Shown here: positions 44,790-54,682 of the stretch, in pieces
Numbering within the stretch: position 1 is the first letter of the stretch
Layout: each line of letters starts with the position of its first letter
Source of the DNA: Breoghania corrubedonensis
GTDB lineage: Bacteria > Pseudomonadota > Alphaproteobacteria > Rhizobiales > Stappiaceae
DNA length: 64,000 bases
Direction of reading: 5' to 3'
Assembly: GCF_003053845.1 (NCBI RefSeq)
Contig: NZ_QAYG01000011.1
Coordinates: 1-64,000, forward strand
Notes under the pieces: generated by a model
What the model was told of the DNA's origin: nothing
Seen by the model: only the letters and a program-made list of their open reading frames with translations
Database searches by the model: none
Position numbers and translations under genes: made by a program

Positions 44790-46295
44790 ATGAGCGACCT
44801 TGAGACCCATCGGGCTCGGCTTGAGGCGTATCTTGTGCGCTTTCGCGAAAACGGTATCGCCAATCTCATTGATGGAAAGGACGTGGCGGGCGGGGCTACT
44901 TTCGAGACGCGCTCTCCCGTGGACGACAGTCTCATTTCCGCAGTGGCTGAAGGCGGCGCTGACGACATCGACGCCGCCGCCAGGGCTGCCAGGGCGGCTT
45001 TCGCCGGCTGGGCGGCAATGAGCGGGGCGCAGCGCAAGAAGACCCTCCATCGCATCGCCGACCTGATCGTGGAACGCGCCGATGAGATCGCGCTTTGCGA
45101 ATGCTGGGACACCGGCCAGGCCTACCGCTTCATGTCCAAGGCGGCGCTGCGCGGCGCGGAGAACTTCCGCTACTACGCTGACCTTGCGCCGGGCGCGCGC
45201 GACGGCCAGTCCCTGCCGAGCCCCGGCCATCTCAACATCACGGGCCGGGTGCCCATCGGTCCGGTCGGCGTCATCACGCCGTGGAACACGCCCTTCATGC
45301 TGTCGACCTGGAAGATCGCGCCCGCGCTCGCCGCCGGTTGCCCCATCGTCCACAAGCCGGCCGAGTTCAGCCCCGTGACGGCGCGCATCCTGGCCGAGAT
45401 CGCCCACGAGGCGGGCCTGCCGGCGGGCGTGTGGAACCTCGTCAACGGCTTCGGTGAAACCGCCGGCAAGGCGCTCACCGAACATCCGGACATCAAGGCA
45501 ATCGCCTTCGTCGGCGAAAGCCGCACCGGCTCGATGATCATGAAGCAGGGGGCGGACACGCTGAAGCGCTGCCATTTCGAGCTTGGCGGCAAGAACCCGG
45601 TCGTGGTCTTCGACGATGCGGATCTGGAGCGCGCGCTCGATGCAGCGATCTTCATGATCTATTCGCTGAACGGCGAGCGCTGCACCTCGTCCTCGCGGCT
45701 TCTGGTGCACGACACCATCGCGGACGAATTCGAGGAAAGGCTCGCGTCCCGCGTCAACCGCATCCGCATCGGCAATCCGCTCGATCCCGCTACCGAGCTG
45801 GGCCCGCTCATCCACCGCAGCCATTTCGACAAGGTCACCGGCTATTTCGACATCGCCCGCAAGGACGGTGCGACGATCGCGGCCGGCGGCGAGGCGGTTT
45901 CGGGCAAGGGCTGGTACGTGAAGCCGACGCTTTTCACCGGCGCCCGCCAGTCGATGCGCATCGCGCGCGAGGAGATCTTCGGCCCCGTGCTCACCTCCAT
46001 CCGGTTCTCGAGCGAAGAAGAGGCGCTGTCGATCGCCAACGACGTCGATTATGGCCTGACGGGGTATGTGTGGACCAACGATCTGAGCCGTGCGCTGCGC
46101 TTTTCCGAGGCGTTGGAGGCGGGCATGATCTGGGTGAATTCGGAAAACGTCCGCCACCTGCCCACCCCCTTCGGCGGCATGAAGGCGAGCGGCATCGGCC
46201 GCGACGGCGGACAATGGTCGTTCGATTTCTACATGGAACAGAAGAACATCGCGTTTGCGACGGGGCAGCACAAGATCGCCAGGATGGGCGCGTGA
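44790..46295 (+). CDS. hpaE: 5-carboxymethyl-2-hydroxymuconate semialdehyde dehydrogenase
   Basis: A 501-residue NAD-dependent aldehyde dehydrogenase. It oxidises the ring-cleavage product of homoprotocatechuate to the corresponding dicarboxylic acid. Cofactor and catalytic motifs are TPWNTPF (Asn166), HKPAEFSP, FELGGKNP (Glu264) and NGERCTSSSR (Cys298), the last being the HpaE form. AGGGAGG lies 9 bases before the ATG. It is divergent from hpaR and followed by hpaG- and hpaH-like genes. The ring-cleaving dioxygenase and the CHM isomerase are not in this window. Confidence 0.92.
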   Translation: MSDLETHRARLEAYLVRFRENGIANLIDGKDVAGGATFETRSPVDDSLISAVAEGGADDIDAAARAARAAFAGWAAMSGAQRKKTLHRIADLIVERADEIALCECWDTGQAYRFMSKAALRGAENFRYYADLAPGARDGQSLPSPGHLNITGRVPIGPVGVITPWNTPFMLSTWKIAPALAAGCPIVHKPAEFSPVTARILAEIAHEAGLPAGVWNLVNGFGETAGKALTEHPDIKAIAFVGESRTGSMIMKQGADTLKRCHFELGGKNPVVVFDDADLERALDAAIFMIYSLNGERCTSSSRLLVHDTIADEFEERLASRVNRIRIGNPLDPATELGPLIHRSHFDKVTGYFDIARKDGATIAAGGEAVSGKGWYVKPTLFTGARQSMRIAREEIFGPVLTSIRFSSEEEALSIANDVDYGLTGYVWTNDLSRALRFSEALEAGMIWVNSENVRHLPTPFGGMKASGIGRDGGQWSFDFYMEQKNIAFATGQHKIARMGA

Positions 46296-46602
46296 ACCCA
46301 AATAGATTTCGGCAAAATCTCTCCGCCGTCATCCCGAACCGAGTGCGCGCAAAGCGCGTATCGAAAGATCCGGGATCCAGCGAAAGAAGGGCCGAACGCA
46401 CCTGATGCGCGACCAGCGCCCATATCAAGGGCGGAGCCGCGCTGAGGCCACATGAAGTTCAAGGACGGCGCTGGCGCGCCGACTGACTTCTGGATTCCGG
46501 ATCTCTCGACACGCGCTGCCGCGCGTGCCCGGTCCGAAATGAGGAAGATGGTGCAAGCTGCAAACACCACCGGCAAAGCCCGGACAGAGGGAGGAACACC
46601 TG
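46296..46602. other. Gap holding a composite extragenic repeat
   Basis: Between hpaE and hpaG there is no gene. Most of the 307 bases is two inverted copies of a dispersed repeat (46327-46380 and 46490-46543). The hpaG ribosome site (GGGAGGAAC) is at the right end. Confidence 0.6.
46327..46543. repeat. Inverted pair of a CGTCATCCCG...CGGGATCCAG extragenic repeat
   Basis: The 54-base left copy (46327-46380) and the right copy (46490-46543) are reverse complements at roughly four bases in five, with the outer CGTCATC and inner ATCCAG ends facing each other. The same ends occur in the pair at 55964-56099. This is a composite palindrome typical of small non-coding repeats in alphaproteobacteria. 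Confidence 0.7.
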
Positions 46603-47481
46603 ATGACCGACGACATACCCCGCATCGCCGCCTTCCGGGCCGCCGGCTCCCCGCGCTACGGCTTCGTCACCGATGCTGGCCTCATCGATCTCACGCCCGA
46701 ATTCGGCGCGCGTTTTGCCGGCCTGAAACAGGTGATCGCGGCCGGTGCGCTGGAGGAGGTCGCGGCCGCCGGTGCCGGCCGGTCCGCCATATGGCCGCTC
46801 GAAACGGTCGAATTCCTGCCGCCGCTCGCCGGCCCCGAAAAGATCATCTGCGTCGGCGTCAACTATCCCGACCGCAACGCCGAATACAGGGACGGGCAGG
46901 CCGCGCCCACAAACCCGTCGCTTTTCGTCCGCTTTCCGGGCTCCTTCATCGGCCACGGGGCGAACCTCGTCCGCCCGCCGGAATCGGAGCAGCTCGATTA
47001 CGAGGGCGAGATCGCGATCGTCATCGGCAAGGCCGGCCGCCGTATCGCCCGGGACGACGCCTACGACCACATCGCCGCGCTGACGCTGTGCAACGAAGGT
47101 ACCATCCGCGACTGGGTGCGCCACGCCAAGTTCAACGTCACGCAAGGCAAGAACTGGGACCGCTCCGGCGCGCTTGGTCCGTGGCTGGTGCCGTTTCGCG
47201 ATGCTGCACAGCTCGATGACGTGGAGCTCACCACCCGCGTCAACGGCGAGGTTCGTCAGAACGATCGCACCTCGCGCATGATCCACGATTTCCGCGCGAT
47301 CATCGCCTATGTCTCCACCTTCACGGCGCTCGTTGCCGGCGACATCCTGATCTGCGGCACCCCGACGGGGGCGGGCGCGCGGCTCGAGCCGCCCGTGTGG
47401 CTGAAGCCGGGCGACGTGATCGAGGTGGAGGCCGCGGGGATCGGTATCCTGAAGAACGGCGTGGAGGACGAGGCATGCTGA
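46603..47481 (+). CDS. hpaG: Fumarylacetoacetate hydrolase-family enzyme (HpaG-like)
   Basis: A 292-residue metal-dependent enzyme of the FAH fold. Metal ligands are visible in YEGEIAIVIGK (Glu pair) and the family motif ICVGVNYPDRNAEY precedes them; NWDRSGALGPWLVP and ICGTPTGAGARLEPPVWLKPGD complete the active site. By context it should perform decarboxylation and/or isomerisation of the 5-oxo-3-ene tricarboxylate in the homoprotocatechuate route. Generic FAH acylpyruvase activity is an alternative, and the single FAH domain is half the size of the fused E. coli HpaG. It overlaps hpaH by 7 bases. Confidence 0.85.
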   Translation: MTDDIPRIAAFRAAGSPRYGFVTDAGLIDLTPEFGARFAGLKQVIAAGALEEVAAAGAGRSAIWPLETVEFLPPLAGPEKIICVGVNYPDRNAEYRDGQAAPTNPSLFVRFPGSFIGHGANLVRPPESEQLDYEGEIAIVIGKAGRRIARDDAYDHIAALTLCNEGTIRDWVRHAKFNVTQGKNWDRSGALGPWLVPFRDAAQLDDVELTTRVNGEVRQNDRTSRMIHDFRAIIAYVSTFTALVAGDILICGTPTGAGARLEPPVWLKPGDVIEVEAAGIGILKNGVEDEAC

Positions 47482-48275
47482 GCGAGGCAGACGTGAATGG
47501 CGCGGCCGCCGCGCTCCTGCGGGCGGAAGCAACGCATCGCCAGATCGGGCTTCTCTCCATTGCCCATCCCGGCATGACGCTCGATGACGCCTACGCCATC
47601 CAGACCGCCCAGATCGCCCGCAAGCTCGGCGAGGGCCGGCGCATCATCGGCTGGAAGATCGGGCTCACGTCGCGCGCCATGCAGACCGCACTCGGCATCG
47701 ATACGCCCGATTCCGGCGTGCTCTACGACGACATGGAGTTTTCGACCGGCACGGCCGTTCCCGCCGGCCGTTTCATCCAGCCCCGCATCGAGGCGGAGAT
47801 CGCCTTCGTGATGAAGGCGCCGCTCGACGGTGCGGTGACGCGCGAGGCGGTGCTGGCGGCAACCGAATGCGTCGTCCCCGCGCTGGAGATCCTCGATACC
47901 CGCATCCTGCGCAAGGACACTGAAACCGGCGCGAGCCGCACCATTGTCGATACGGTCGCCGACAACGCCGCCAATGCCGGCATCGTGCTGGGCCGGGAAC
48001 GCCATGCGCCCGACGCCTTCGACCTGCGCTGGGTCGGTGCGATCGTCAAGGCGAACGGCATGGTGGAGGAAACCGGCCTCGGCGCCGGCGTGCTGAACGA
48101 TCCCGTTACCGGCATCGTTTGGCTGGCCGCGCGCATGGCGATGTACGGCCAGCGCATCGAGGCGGGGCAGGTGATCCTGTCCGGCTCCTTCATTCGCCCG
48201 CTGGAATGCCCTGCGGGCACGCTCATCGAGGCCGATTACGGCGCCTTCGGCCAGGTGAGCTGCCGCTTCGACTGA
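47475..48275 (+). CDS. hpaH: 2-oxo-hept-4-ene-1,7-dioate hydratase
   Basis: A 266-residue hydratase of the MhpD/HpaH fold, adding water to a 2-oxo-4-enoate. Motifs include GWKIGLTSRAMQ, PDSGVLYDDMEF, PRIEAEIAFVMK (metal-binding Glu pair) and the C-terminal GQVILSGSFIRPLECPAGTLIEADYGAFGQVSCRF, which is specific to the HpaH subgroup. ATG 47475 overlaps the end of hpaG. The following aldolase (hpaI) is not adjacent. The gene ends about 100 bases before the convergent iolB gene. Confidence 0.92.
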   Translation: MLSEADVNGAAAALLRAEATHRQIGLLSIAHPGMTLDDAYAIQTAQIARKLGEGRRIIGWKIGLTSRAMQTALGIDTPDSGVLYDDMEFSTGTAVPAGRFIQPRIEAEIAFVMKAPLDGAVTREAVLAATECVVPALEILDTRILRKDTETGASRTIVDTVADNAANAGIVLGRERHAPDAFDLRWVGAIVKANGMVEETGLGAGVLNDPVTGIVWLAARMAMYGQRIEAGQVILSGSFIRPLECPAGTLIEADYGAFGQVSCRFD

Positions 48276-48372
48276 CCGCTCGACGCGGCGAGCGCGCGTG
48301 CCCAATTGCCGGAAACGGATAGATGCCGGGCTTTGGCAGCGCCAATCCGCTTCCGTCAGGCCGCGAAACGGT

Positions 48373-49179
48373 CTACCCGCCCGCATCCCTCCGGGCGATC
48401 CAGTCGTGGTCGGGGTGGTTCCTGAAGCGCCATTTGCGTAACGGCCCGGCCATCACGTTCAGATAGTACATCTCGTAGCCATAGGGCGCGCCGCAGGGGT
48501 GGTGGCCCTTGGGCACCAGCACCACGTCGCCGTCCGATACCGCCATCGTCTCATCCAGCGTGCCGTCCTCGGTATAGACCCGCTGGAAGCCGAAGCCCTG
48601 CGCCGGGTTGAGGCGGTGATAGTAGGTCTCCTCCAGGTAGGTCATCTCGGGAAAGGCGTCCTCGTCGTGCCGGTGCGGCGGATAGGACGACCAGTTGCCC
48701 GCCGGCGTGAACACCTCCGTGACCAGCAGGCTGTCGGCGATGTCCTTGTCCTCCATCGCGATCGGATGGATGAAACGTGTATTGGCACCTTTTCCGCGTT
48801 CCTCGAAGCCGATATCCTCGATGACGCGCGCCGGATGGCCGCCCTTGCCCGGCGCCGAGCACACCGCCAGCGTGCAGGACGTCGTCGCATGGGCCTGCCA
48901 GTCGGAACCGTTCGGCACATAGACGCAATGCGGCTTCGTGCGCTCGAAAACGTTCATCCGCGCGCCTAGCCGGCCGAAATCGGTGCCGCCCGCCGAAATC
49001 TCCGCCTTGCCCTCCACCAGCACCAGGATCACTTCCCGGCCCCGGGTCTGTTCGCTTGCCAGTTCGCCGGGCTTCAGCCGATAAAGGCCGAACCCGACAT
49101 AGCCCCAGCCGGCGCTATGCGGCGTGATGTCGTGAACCTTGCCGGAGGTTTCGTGCGGCTTGACGAGAAGACGTGACAT
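48373..49179 (-). CDS. iolB: 5-deoxy-glucuronate isomerase
   Basis: A 268-residue cupin-type isomerase. It converts 5-deoxy-D-glucuronate to 2-deoxy-5-keto-D-gluconate in inositol breakdown. The metal site is in YPPHRHDEDAFPEMTYLEETYYHRL, with two His and an acidic residue, and GHHPCGAPYGYEMYYLNVMAG is the family's C-terminal motif. ATG 49179 shares its A with the iolE stop (TGATG). It is the last gene of the transport-plus-catabolism operon. A longer open frame upstream is out-of-frame iolE sequence. Confidence 0.93.
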   Translation of the reverse strand: MSRLLVKPHETSGKVHDITPHSAGWGYVGFGLYRLKPGELASEQTRGREVILVLVEGKAEISAGGTDFGRLGARMNVFERTKPHCVYVPNGSDWQAHATTSCTLAVCSAPGKGGHPARVIEDIGFEERGKGANTRFIHPIAMEDKDIADSLLVTEVFTPAGNWSSYPPHRHDEDAFPEMTYLEETYYHRLNPAQGFGFQRVYTEDGTLDETMAVSDGDVVLVPKGHHPCGAPYGYEMYYLNVMAGPLRKWRFRNHPDHDWIARRDAGG

Positions 49180-50090
49180 CACGCGGCTCCCTGCTGGCGG
49201 TCGAGGCCCGCGGCGCGGGCCATTTCCTTCAGGGCCTTGAGGCCCATCGACTGGTAGTGGCGCGGGTTGCGCACCATTGGGTCCTGTTCCGCCTCGATGA
49301 CGAGCCAGCCGGAATAGCCGTGCTCGGCCGCGACCTTGAGAACCGGCCCGAAGGCGACACCGCCCTCGATATCGCCGGGCACCGTGAAGACGCCGCGGCG
49401 CACCCCTTCCAGGAACGACAGGTTCTGCGAGCGGACCTCGCGCATCACCTCCGGGCGGACGTTCTTGGCATGGATGTGGGCGACACGCGCCATGTGCCTG
49501 CGGGCCAGCGCCTCCGGGTCGCCGCCGCCGAAAAACGCGTGTCCGGTGTCGAGCAGCAGTTTCGTCGTCGGCCCGGTGACGCTCATGAAACGGTCGATCT
49601 CCGCCGCGCTCTCCACCACCGTTCCCATGTGATGGTGATAGACGAGCATGACGCCCTGGTCGGCGCAATGGGCCGCGACCTCCTCCACCGCACGGCCGAA
49701 ATCCTGCCAGTCGCCGTCATCGAGGCGCGGCCGGTCGTTGAGGCCGACGGCGTCGTTGCCGTGAATGGCGTTCGACGTCTCGCACACGATGCAGACGCGC
49801 GCACCCATCCCCTTCAGGAGATCGAGATGCGGCTGGATCGCGGCCTTCTCCTCCTCCGCCGAACCTTTCAGAAGATTGAGCGAATGCCAGCCGGAGACGA
49901 ATTGCAGTCCGTAAGGCTTAAGCGTCGTCCTCATCGTGTCGGCATCGGCGGGGAACTTGTGCCCCTTCTCGATGCCGTCGAAACCGATCTCGGCGGTCTC
50001 CTTCAGGCAGGTCTCCAACCGAATATCGGCGCCGAGGCTCCGGTCGTCGTCGTTCGACCAGGCAATCGGATTGGTGCCGTAAAGGATCAT
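49179..50090 (-). CDS. iolE: Myo-inosose-2 dehydratase
   Basis: A 303-residue TIM-barrel enzyme that dehydrates 2-keto-myo-inositol. Motifs are [12 protein letters not shown] at the start, [39 protein letters not shown] and [11 protein letters not shown], together giving the metal-binding His, Asp and Glu. ATG 50090 is used. A longer open frame reaching into iolD belongs to another frame. The gene sits between iolD and iolB with short gaps, as in other rhizobial iol operons. Confidence 0.93.
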   Translation of the reverse strand: MILYGTNPIAWSNDDDRSLGADIRLETCLKETAEIGFDGIEKGHKFPADADTMRTTLKPYGLQFVSGWHSLNLLKGSAEEEKAAIQPHLDLLKGMGARVCIVCETSNAIHGNDAVGLNDRPRLDDGDWQDFGRAVEEVAAHCADQGVMLVYHHHMGTVVESAAEIDRFMSVTGPTTKLLLDTGHAFFGGGDPEALARRHMARVAHIHAKNVRPEVMREVRSQNLSFLEGVRRGVFTVPGDIEGGVAFGPVLKVAAEHGYSGWLVIEAEQDPMVRNPRHYQSMGLKALKEMARAAGLDRQQGAA

Positions 50091-50119
50091 GCGCGCCTCC
50101 TCCCTTTCTGTCGCGGCCG

Positions 50120-51949
50120 TCAGTCGGCCGCGCGTTGCAGCGCCCGCTGCGTCTCGTAGGCCGCGCGCGCCTCGGTGACTTCCCGGCGCTCGGAAACCTC
50201 CGGCACCGCCACGTCCCACCAGTGCCCGCCGGCCTGGGTCGAGGGCATCGGGTCGGTGTCGATGACGATGACGGTGGAGCGCTCGCCCGCCCGCGCCCGC
50301 GCCATCGCCTCCTCCAGTTCCGCGATGCCCGATACCTTCTCCGCCGCAGCGCCGAGTGCCGCCGCATGGGCCGCGAAATCGATCTCGCTTTCGACTGCGT
50401 GGCGGGCGTCCTGCAGCAGGTTGTTGAACGGCCTCCCGCCGGTCGCCGCCTGCAGCCGGTTGATGCAGCCGAAGCCGCGATTGTCGAGCAGCACGACGAT
50501 GATCTTGAGGCCGAGCATGACGGAGGTCGCAAGCTCGGAATTCATCATCAGGTAAGAGCCGTCGCCGACCATGACCACCACCTCGCGCGCCGGCAGTGCC
50601 ATCTTGGTGCCGAGCCCGCCGGCGATCTCGTAGCCCATGCAGGAGTAGCCGTATTCCAGATGATAGCCGTTCGGCCGCGCCGCCTTCCACAGTTTGTGCA
50701 ACTCGCCCGGCAGCCCGCCGGCCGCGCACACCAGCACGGCGTCGTCGCCGGTCGCGCGCTGCACCGCGCCGATCACCTGCGCATCGCTCGGCATAGTATT
50801 GCCGGAAGGCGGCGCGGTCGCGGCATCGACCTGCGCCAGCCACGCGGCCTTCAGCGCGGCATCGGGCGGCTCCGCGCGATGGTTTCCAAGCGCCTCTCCC
50901 AGATCCGAAAGCGTCGCCTTCGCGTCGCCGACGAGCGCCAGCGCGCCATGTTTTCCGGCATCGAAGGCGGTGATGTTGACCGAGACGATCTTCCGCTCCG
51001 GATGCCTGAACAGCGCCCACGAACCGGTGGTGAAATCCTGGAACCGTGTGCCGATGCCGATGACCAGGTCCGCCTCGGCCGCAACCGTGTTCGCCGCCGC
51101 CGAACCCGTCACCCCGATCGAGCCGAGATTGAGCGGATGATCCCAGGAAAGCGCGGACTTGCCGGCCTGCGTCTCGGCCACGGGAATGCCGTGCGCCTCG
51201 GCGAAGGCGCGAAGCGTGTCGCAGGCGCGCGAATAGTGAACGCCGCCGCCGGCGACGATGAGCGGTCGCCGCGCCGCCCGTATGGCCTTGGCCGCCTCGT
51301 TGATCGAGGCAGTATCGGGGCGCGGCCGGCGCATCCGCCAGACCGTTTCGGCAAAGAAGCTCTCGGGATAGTCGAAGGCCTCGGCCTGCACGTCCTGGCA
51401 CAGGGCGAGCGTCACCGGCCCGCAACGTTCGGGATCGCTCAGCGTCATCATCGCGCGTGGCAGGGCGGTGACAAGCTGTTCGGGGCGCTGGATACGGTCG
51501 AAATAGCGGCTCACCGGCCGGAAGCAGTCGTTGGCGGAAACCGTGCCGTCGTCGAAATCTTCGATCTGCTGCAACACCGGGTCGGGCGCACGGGTTGCGA
51601 AGACGTCGCCAGGCAGCAGCAGCACCGGCAGGCGGTTGACATGGGCGAGCGCCGCCGCCGTCACCATGTTGGTCGCGCCGGGGCCGATGGAGGTCGTCAC
51701 CGCCATCGCCTGGCGCCGGTTCCTCGCCTTGGCAAACGCGATCGCCGCGTGCGCCATCGCCTGTTCGTTGTGGCCGCGCCACGTCGGCAACGCGTCACCG
51801 GCCTCCGCCAGCGCCTCGCCGAGGCCGGCGACGTTGCCGTGGCCGAAGATCGCCCAGCAGCCGGGAATGAGCGGATCGCCGTCGCCGTTCTTCTGGGCGA
51901 TGAGATAGCGCACGAGCGCCTGGGCGGTGGTGAGGCGGATGGTTCGCAT
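50120..51949 (-). CDS. iolD: 3D-trihydroxycyclohexane-1,2-dione acylhydrolase
   Basis: A 609-residue thiamine-diphosphate enzyme that opens the inositol-derived ring to 5-deoxyglucuronate. It has the catalytic Glu region in [18 protein letters not shown], the central domain [14 protein letters not shown] and the ThDP/Mg motif [33 protein letters not shown] (GDG-x-N form). ATG 51949 begins the conserved [16 protein letters not shown]. It overlaps nothing but lies 4 bases after iolC. It is unique to the inositol pathway and fixes the identity of this operon. Confidence 0.94.
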   Translation of the reverse strand: MRTIRLTTAQALVRYLIAQKNGDGDPLIPGCWAIFGHGNVAGLGEALAEAGDALPTWRGHNEQAMAHAAIAFAKARNRRQAMAVTTSIGPGATNMVTAAALAHVNRLPVLLLPGDVFATRAPDPVLQQIEDFDDGTVSANDCFRPVSRYFDRIQRPEQLVTALPRAMMTLSDPERCGPVTLALCQDVQAEAFDYPESFFAETVWRMRRPRPDTASINEAAKAIRAARRPLIVAGGGVHYSRACDTLRAFAEAHGIPVAETQAGKSALSWDHPLNLGSIGVTGSAAANTVAAEADLVIGIGTRFQDFTTGSWALFRHPERKIVSVNITAFDAGKHGALALVGDAKATLSDLGEALGNHRAEPPDAALKAAWLAQVDAATAPPSGNTMPSDAQVIGAVQRATGDDAVLVCAAGGLPGELHKLWKAARPNGYHLEYGYSCMGYEIAGGLGTKMALPAREVVVMVGDGSYLMMNSELATSVMLGLKIIVVLLDNRGFGCINRLQAATGGRPFNNLLQDARHAVESEIDFAAHAAALGAAAEKVSGIAELEEAMARARAGERSTVIVIDTDPMPSTQAGGHWWDVAVPEVSERREVTEARAAYETQRALQRAAD

Positions 51950-51953
51950 CGGT

Positions 51954-53891
51954 TCAGGCCCCTTCCGTTTCCCTGAGGATGGCATTCTTCCCGCGGGCAT
52001 CGTCCCAGATCGAGCAGAGGCCCGCAAAGCGCGCGGCCATGGTCTCGACCGCCTGCGCGTCATCGATCCCGCCCGAAAGCCAGCCGCGTGCGGTCTCGCC
52101 GAAGATGGTGCGCCCGACGGCAAAGCCCTTCACGAGATCGAAGCGTGCCGCCTTGGCGAAACTTGCGGCAAGCTCCGCCTCCGGCGCGTCGAGGCCGAGG
52201 ACGAGGACGCCGCGTGTGTGTGGATCGTTTCGGATGATCGCATCGCAGGCCGCAGCCCAGGCCGTCTCGCTTTTCAGCGGTTCGAGCTTCCACCAGTCGG
52301 GATGGATGCCGAGGCGATACAGTCGCTCGATCACCTCCGCCGTCGTCTCGACGCCGAGGGGTCCGGCTTTCGACGCGATGATCTCGACGAGCAGTTCCAG
52401 ACGGTTGCGGCGCGTGGCGGCGAAGAGGCGTTGCAGGGTTTCCTCCTGCGCGGCCTTCAGTTCCGGCGCATCGTCCGGATGATAGAAGCACAGAACCTTG
52501 GCGACATGCGCCACTGGCCACTCGGCCAACCCGCCGAAATCCGGGCCAAGCTCCGGTTCCAGTGACAGCGGCCGCGAGCCCGGCCATTCCACCGGGCGAC
52601 CGATCCACAGCCCCGAACCGGCTGCCCGGAAGAGTGCCTCGCGCCCGAGCCGGCCGTCGCACAGGATGCCGTAGCCGGGCCGCCCGTCCGAAACCTTCAG
52701 CGCGGCTTCCAGACACAGCGTCTTGAAATGGCCGATGCGCGCGTGCGGCACGCCCGCGTCGTCCGCCATCGCCTCAAGCTGCATGCGGTGGTCGAAGGCG
52801 AAGACGCGAAGCTCGGGCCAGTCGCGGTGCTGGTTGGTCGACCAGTGGATCTGTTCAAGCGCCATGTCCTTGCGCAGTGCCGGCGTCTCGATCCCGCGTT
52901 TCAGGAAGAATTGCAATTCCTCCCAGCTTGGATAGGCGGGCGTGCAGCCGTGACGGGAGACCGCCAGCGCGCCGCAGGCATTGGCGTAGGTGAGGCTCGT
53001 CACCCAGTCGCGGTTGGTGAGCCAGCCTTTCAGAAGCCCCGACATGAATCCGTCGCCGGCCCCCAGCACGTTGAAGACCTCGATTGCGAAACCGGGACCG
53101 GAAATGCCCTCGTCCAGCGTATCGGGAATGGCGCCGGTGAAAGCGGTCGCCCCCATCGGCCCGCGCTTGCACACGAGCGTCGCCTTTGTCAGCGCGCGCA
53201 CGGCCCTGAGCGCTTCAACCGTGTCGGTCGAACCACCGGCAATGTGGAATTCCTCCTCCGTGCCGACGATCAGGTCGAAAAGAGGCAGGGTGGCCTGCAG
53301 CCGGGCGGTCACGGCATCCGACGCGATGAAGCGGTTCTCGCCGTCGCCATGGCCGGAAAGCCCCCAAAGGTTCGGCCGGTAGTCGATGTCGAGCGCGGTA
53401 CGCGCGCCCGTCTCGCGGGCGATTCCGAGCGCCTTGAGGACGGCGGCTTCGGTGCGCGGATGGCTCAGGTGCGTGCCCGTCGCCACCACCGCGCGGGCGG
53501 AGGCGACGAACGCGGGATCGATATCGTCCTCGCATAACGCCATGTCGGCGCAGTTCTCGCGGTAGAAGATCAGCGGAAAGCGGCTCTCGTCGCGAATGCC
53601 GAGCAGCACCAGCGCCGTCAGCCGCTCCGGATCTGTGACGACGCCGGAAACGTCCACGCCGTGGCGGATCAGTTCCTCGCGCACGAAGCGGCCCATGTGC
53701 TCGTCGCCGACGCGGGTGATCAGCCCCGATTTCAGCCCGAGCCGGGCCGTGCCGGTGGCCATGTTGGTGGGCGAGCCGCCGATATACTTGTTGAAGGAGG
53801 CCATGTCCTCCAGCCGTCCGCCGACCTGCGCGCCGTAGAGATCGACGGAGGAACGACCGATGGTGATGACGTCGAGCGTCCTGATCGTCAT
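51954..53891 (-). CDS. iolC: 5-dehydro-2-deoxygluconokinase fused to a DUF2090 aldolase-like domain
   Basis: A 645-residue two-domain protein. The N-terminal PfkB kinase (about 1-330) has GGSPTNMATGTARLG and NVLGAGDGFMSGLL, the anion hole with catalytic Asp, and phosphorylates 2-deoxy-5-keto-gluconate. The C-terminal DUF2090 half (about 345-640) has AFDHRMQLEAMADD and LVKGFAVGRTIFGET, like class I aldolases, and probably cleaves the phosphorylated product, replacing a separate iolJ. Such fusions are usual in alphaproteobacterial inositol operons. It lies 10 bases after the ATPase gene. Confidence 0.93.
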   Translation of the reverse strand: MTIRTLDVITIGRSSVDLYGAQVGGRLEDMASFNKYIGGSPTNMATGTARLGLKSGLITRVGDEHMGRFVREELIRHGVDVSGVVTDPERLTALVLLGIRDESRFPLIFYRENCADMALCEDDIDPAFVASARAVVATGTHLSHPRTEAAVLKALGIARETGARTALDIDYRPNLWGLSGHGDGENRFIASDAVTARLQATLPLFDLIVGTEEEFHIAGGSTDTVEALRAVRALTKATLVCKRGPMGATAFTGAIPDTLDEGISGPGFAIEVFNVLGAGDGFMSGLLKGWLTNRDWVTSLTYANACGALAVSRHGCTPAYPSWEELQFFLKRGIETPALRKDMALEQIHWSTNQHRDWPELRVFAFDHRMQLEAMADDAGVPHARIGHFKTLCLEAALKVSDGRPGYGILCDGRLGREALFRAAGSGLWIGRPVEWPGSRPLSLEPELGPDFGGLAEWPVAHVAKVLCFYHPDDAPELKAAQEETLQRLFAATRRNRLELLVEIIASKAGPLGVETTAEVIERLYRLGIHPDWWKLEPLKSETAWAAACDAIIRNDPHTRGVLVLGLDAPEAELAASFAKAARFDLVKGFAVGRTIFGETARGWLSGGIDDAQAVETMAARFAGLCSIWDDARGKNAILRETEGA

Positions 53892-53901
53892 TGCCCGCCC
53901 C

Positions 53902-54681
53902 TCACACTGTGCCGCCGAGCGAGCCGGCGAGTTCCGCCAGTTCCCGCCCGCCGGCCATCATGTCCTGCAACGCCTCCGCGTCGATCTCGCCGCGCCGTGC
54001 CGTTCCCAGCGTCTTTCCGCGGTTGAGCACGGTGAAGCGGTCGCCCACCGCGAGCGCATGGCGCACGTTGTGGGTGATGAAGATGAGCCCGATGCCGGCC
54101 TTGCGCACCCGGTCGATGGTGGCGAGCACGTTGGCCGTCTGGCGCACGCCCAGCGCCGAGGTCGGCTCGTCCAGAATGAGCACCTTCGCGCCGAAATGGA
54201 CGGCGCGCGCGATCGCCACCGTCTGCCGTTCGCCGCCCGACAGCGTGCCCACCGCCTGGTCGGGCGAGCGAAGATGGATGCCCATTTTCGCCATCTCCTC
54301 CATGGTGATGCGGTTGGCGGTGGCGAAATCGAACAGCTTGAACGGGCCGAATTTCCGCTCCGGCTCGCGCCCCATCCAGAAGTTGCGGGTCACCGACATC
54401 AGCGGGATCATGGCGAGATCCTGGTAGACGGTGGCGATGCCGGCCGCCATCGCATCGCGCGGGCTGGAAAAGCTCACCACCTCTCCATCGACGCGTATCT
54501 CGCCCCGGTTCGGCTTGTGGACGCCGGACATGGTCTTGATGAAGGTGGACTTGCCGGCGCCGTTATCGCCGAGCAGGCAATGGCACTCGCCGGCTTCGAC
54601 TGAGAGCGTGACGCCGTTGAGCGCGATCACGGGCCCGAAGTGCTTGGCGATGTCGACGAGTTCGATCAGCGGTGCGGTCAT
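53902..54681 (-). CDS. Sugar-type ABC transporter ATPase (probable inositol uptake)
   Basis: A 259-residue single-domain ATPase. Walker A is GDNGAGKST, the Q loop VYQDLAM, the signature [14 protein letters not shown] and Walker [13 protein letters not shown], followed by HNVRHA for the switch His. It carries one rather than two ATPase domains, unlike RbsA, and so resembles FrcA/IatA-type rhizobial importers. It starts 1 base after the permease stop and precedes iolC, so uptake and catabolism share a transcript. Confidence 0.9.
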   Translation of the reverse strand: MTAPLIELVDIAKHFGPVIALNGVTLSVEAGECHCLLGDNGAGKSTFIKTMSGVHKPNRGEIRVDGEVVSFSSPRDAMAAGIATVYQDLAMIPLMSVTRNFWMGREPERKFGPFKLFDFATANRITMEEMAKMGIHLRSPDQAVGTLSGGERQTVAIARAVHFGAKVLILDEPTSALGVRQTANVLATIDRVRKAGIGLIFITHNVRHALAVGDRFTVLNRGKTLGTARRGEIDAEALQDMMAGGRELAELAGSLGGTV

Positions 54682-54682
54682 G

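Noticed and set aside
50135-51976. 613-codon plus-strand frame over iolD
   Set aside because: Shadow of a ThDP enzyme gene with strong family motifs on the minus strand.
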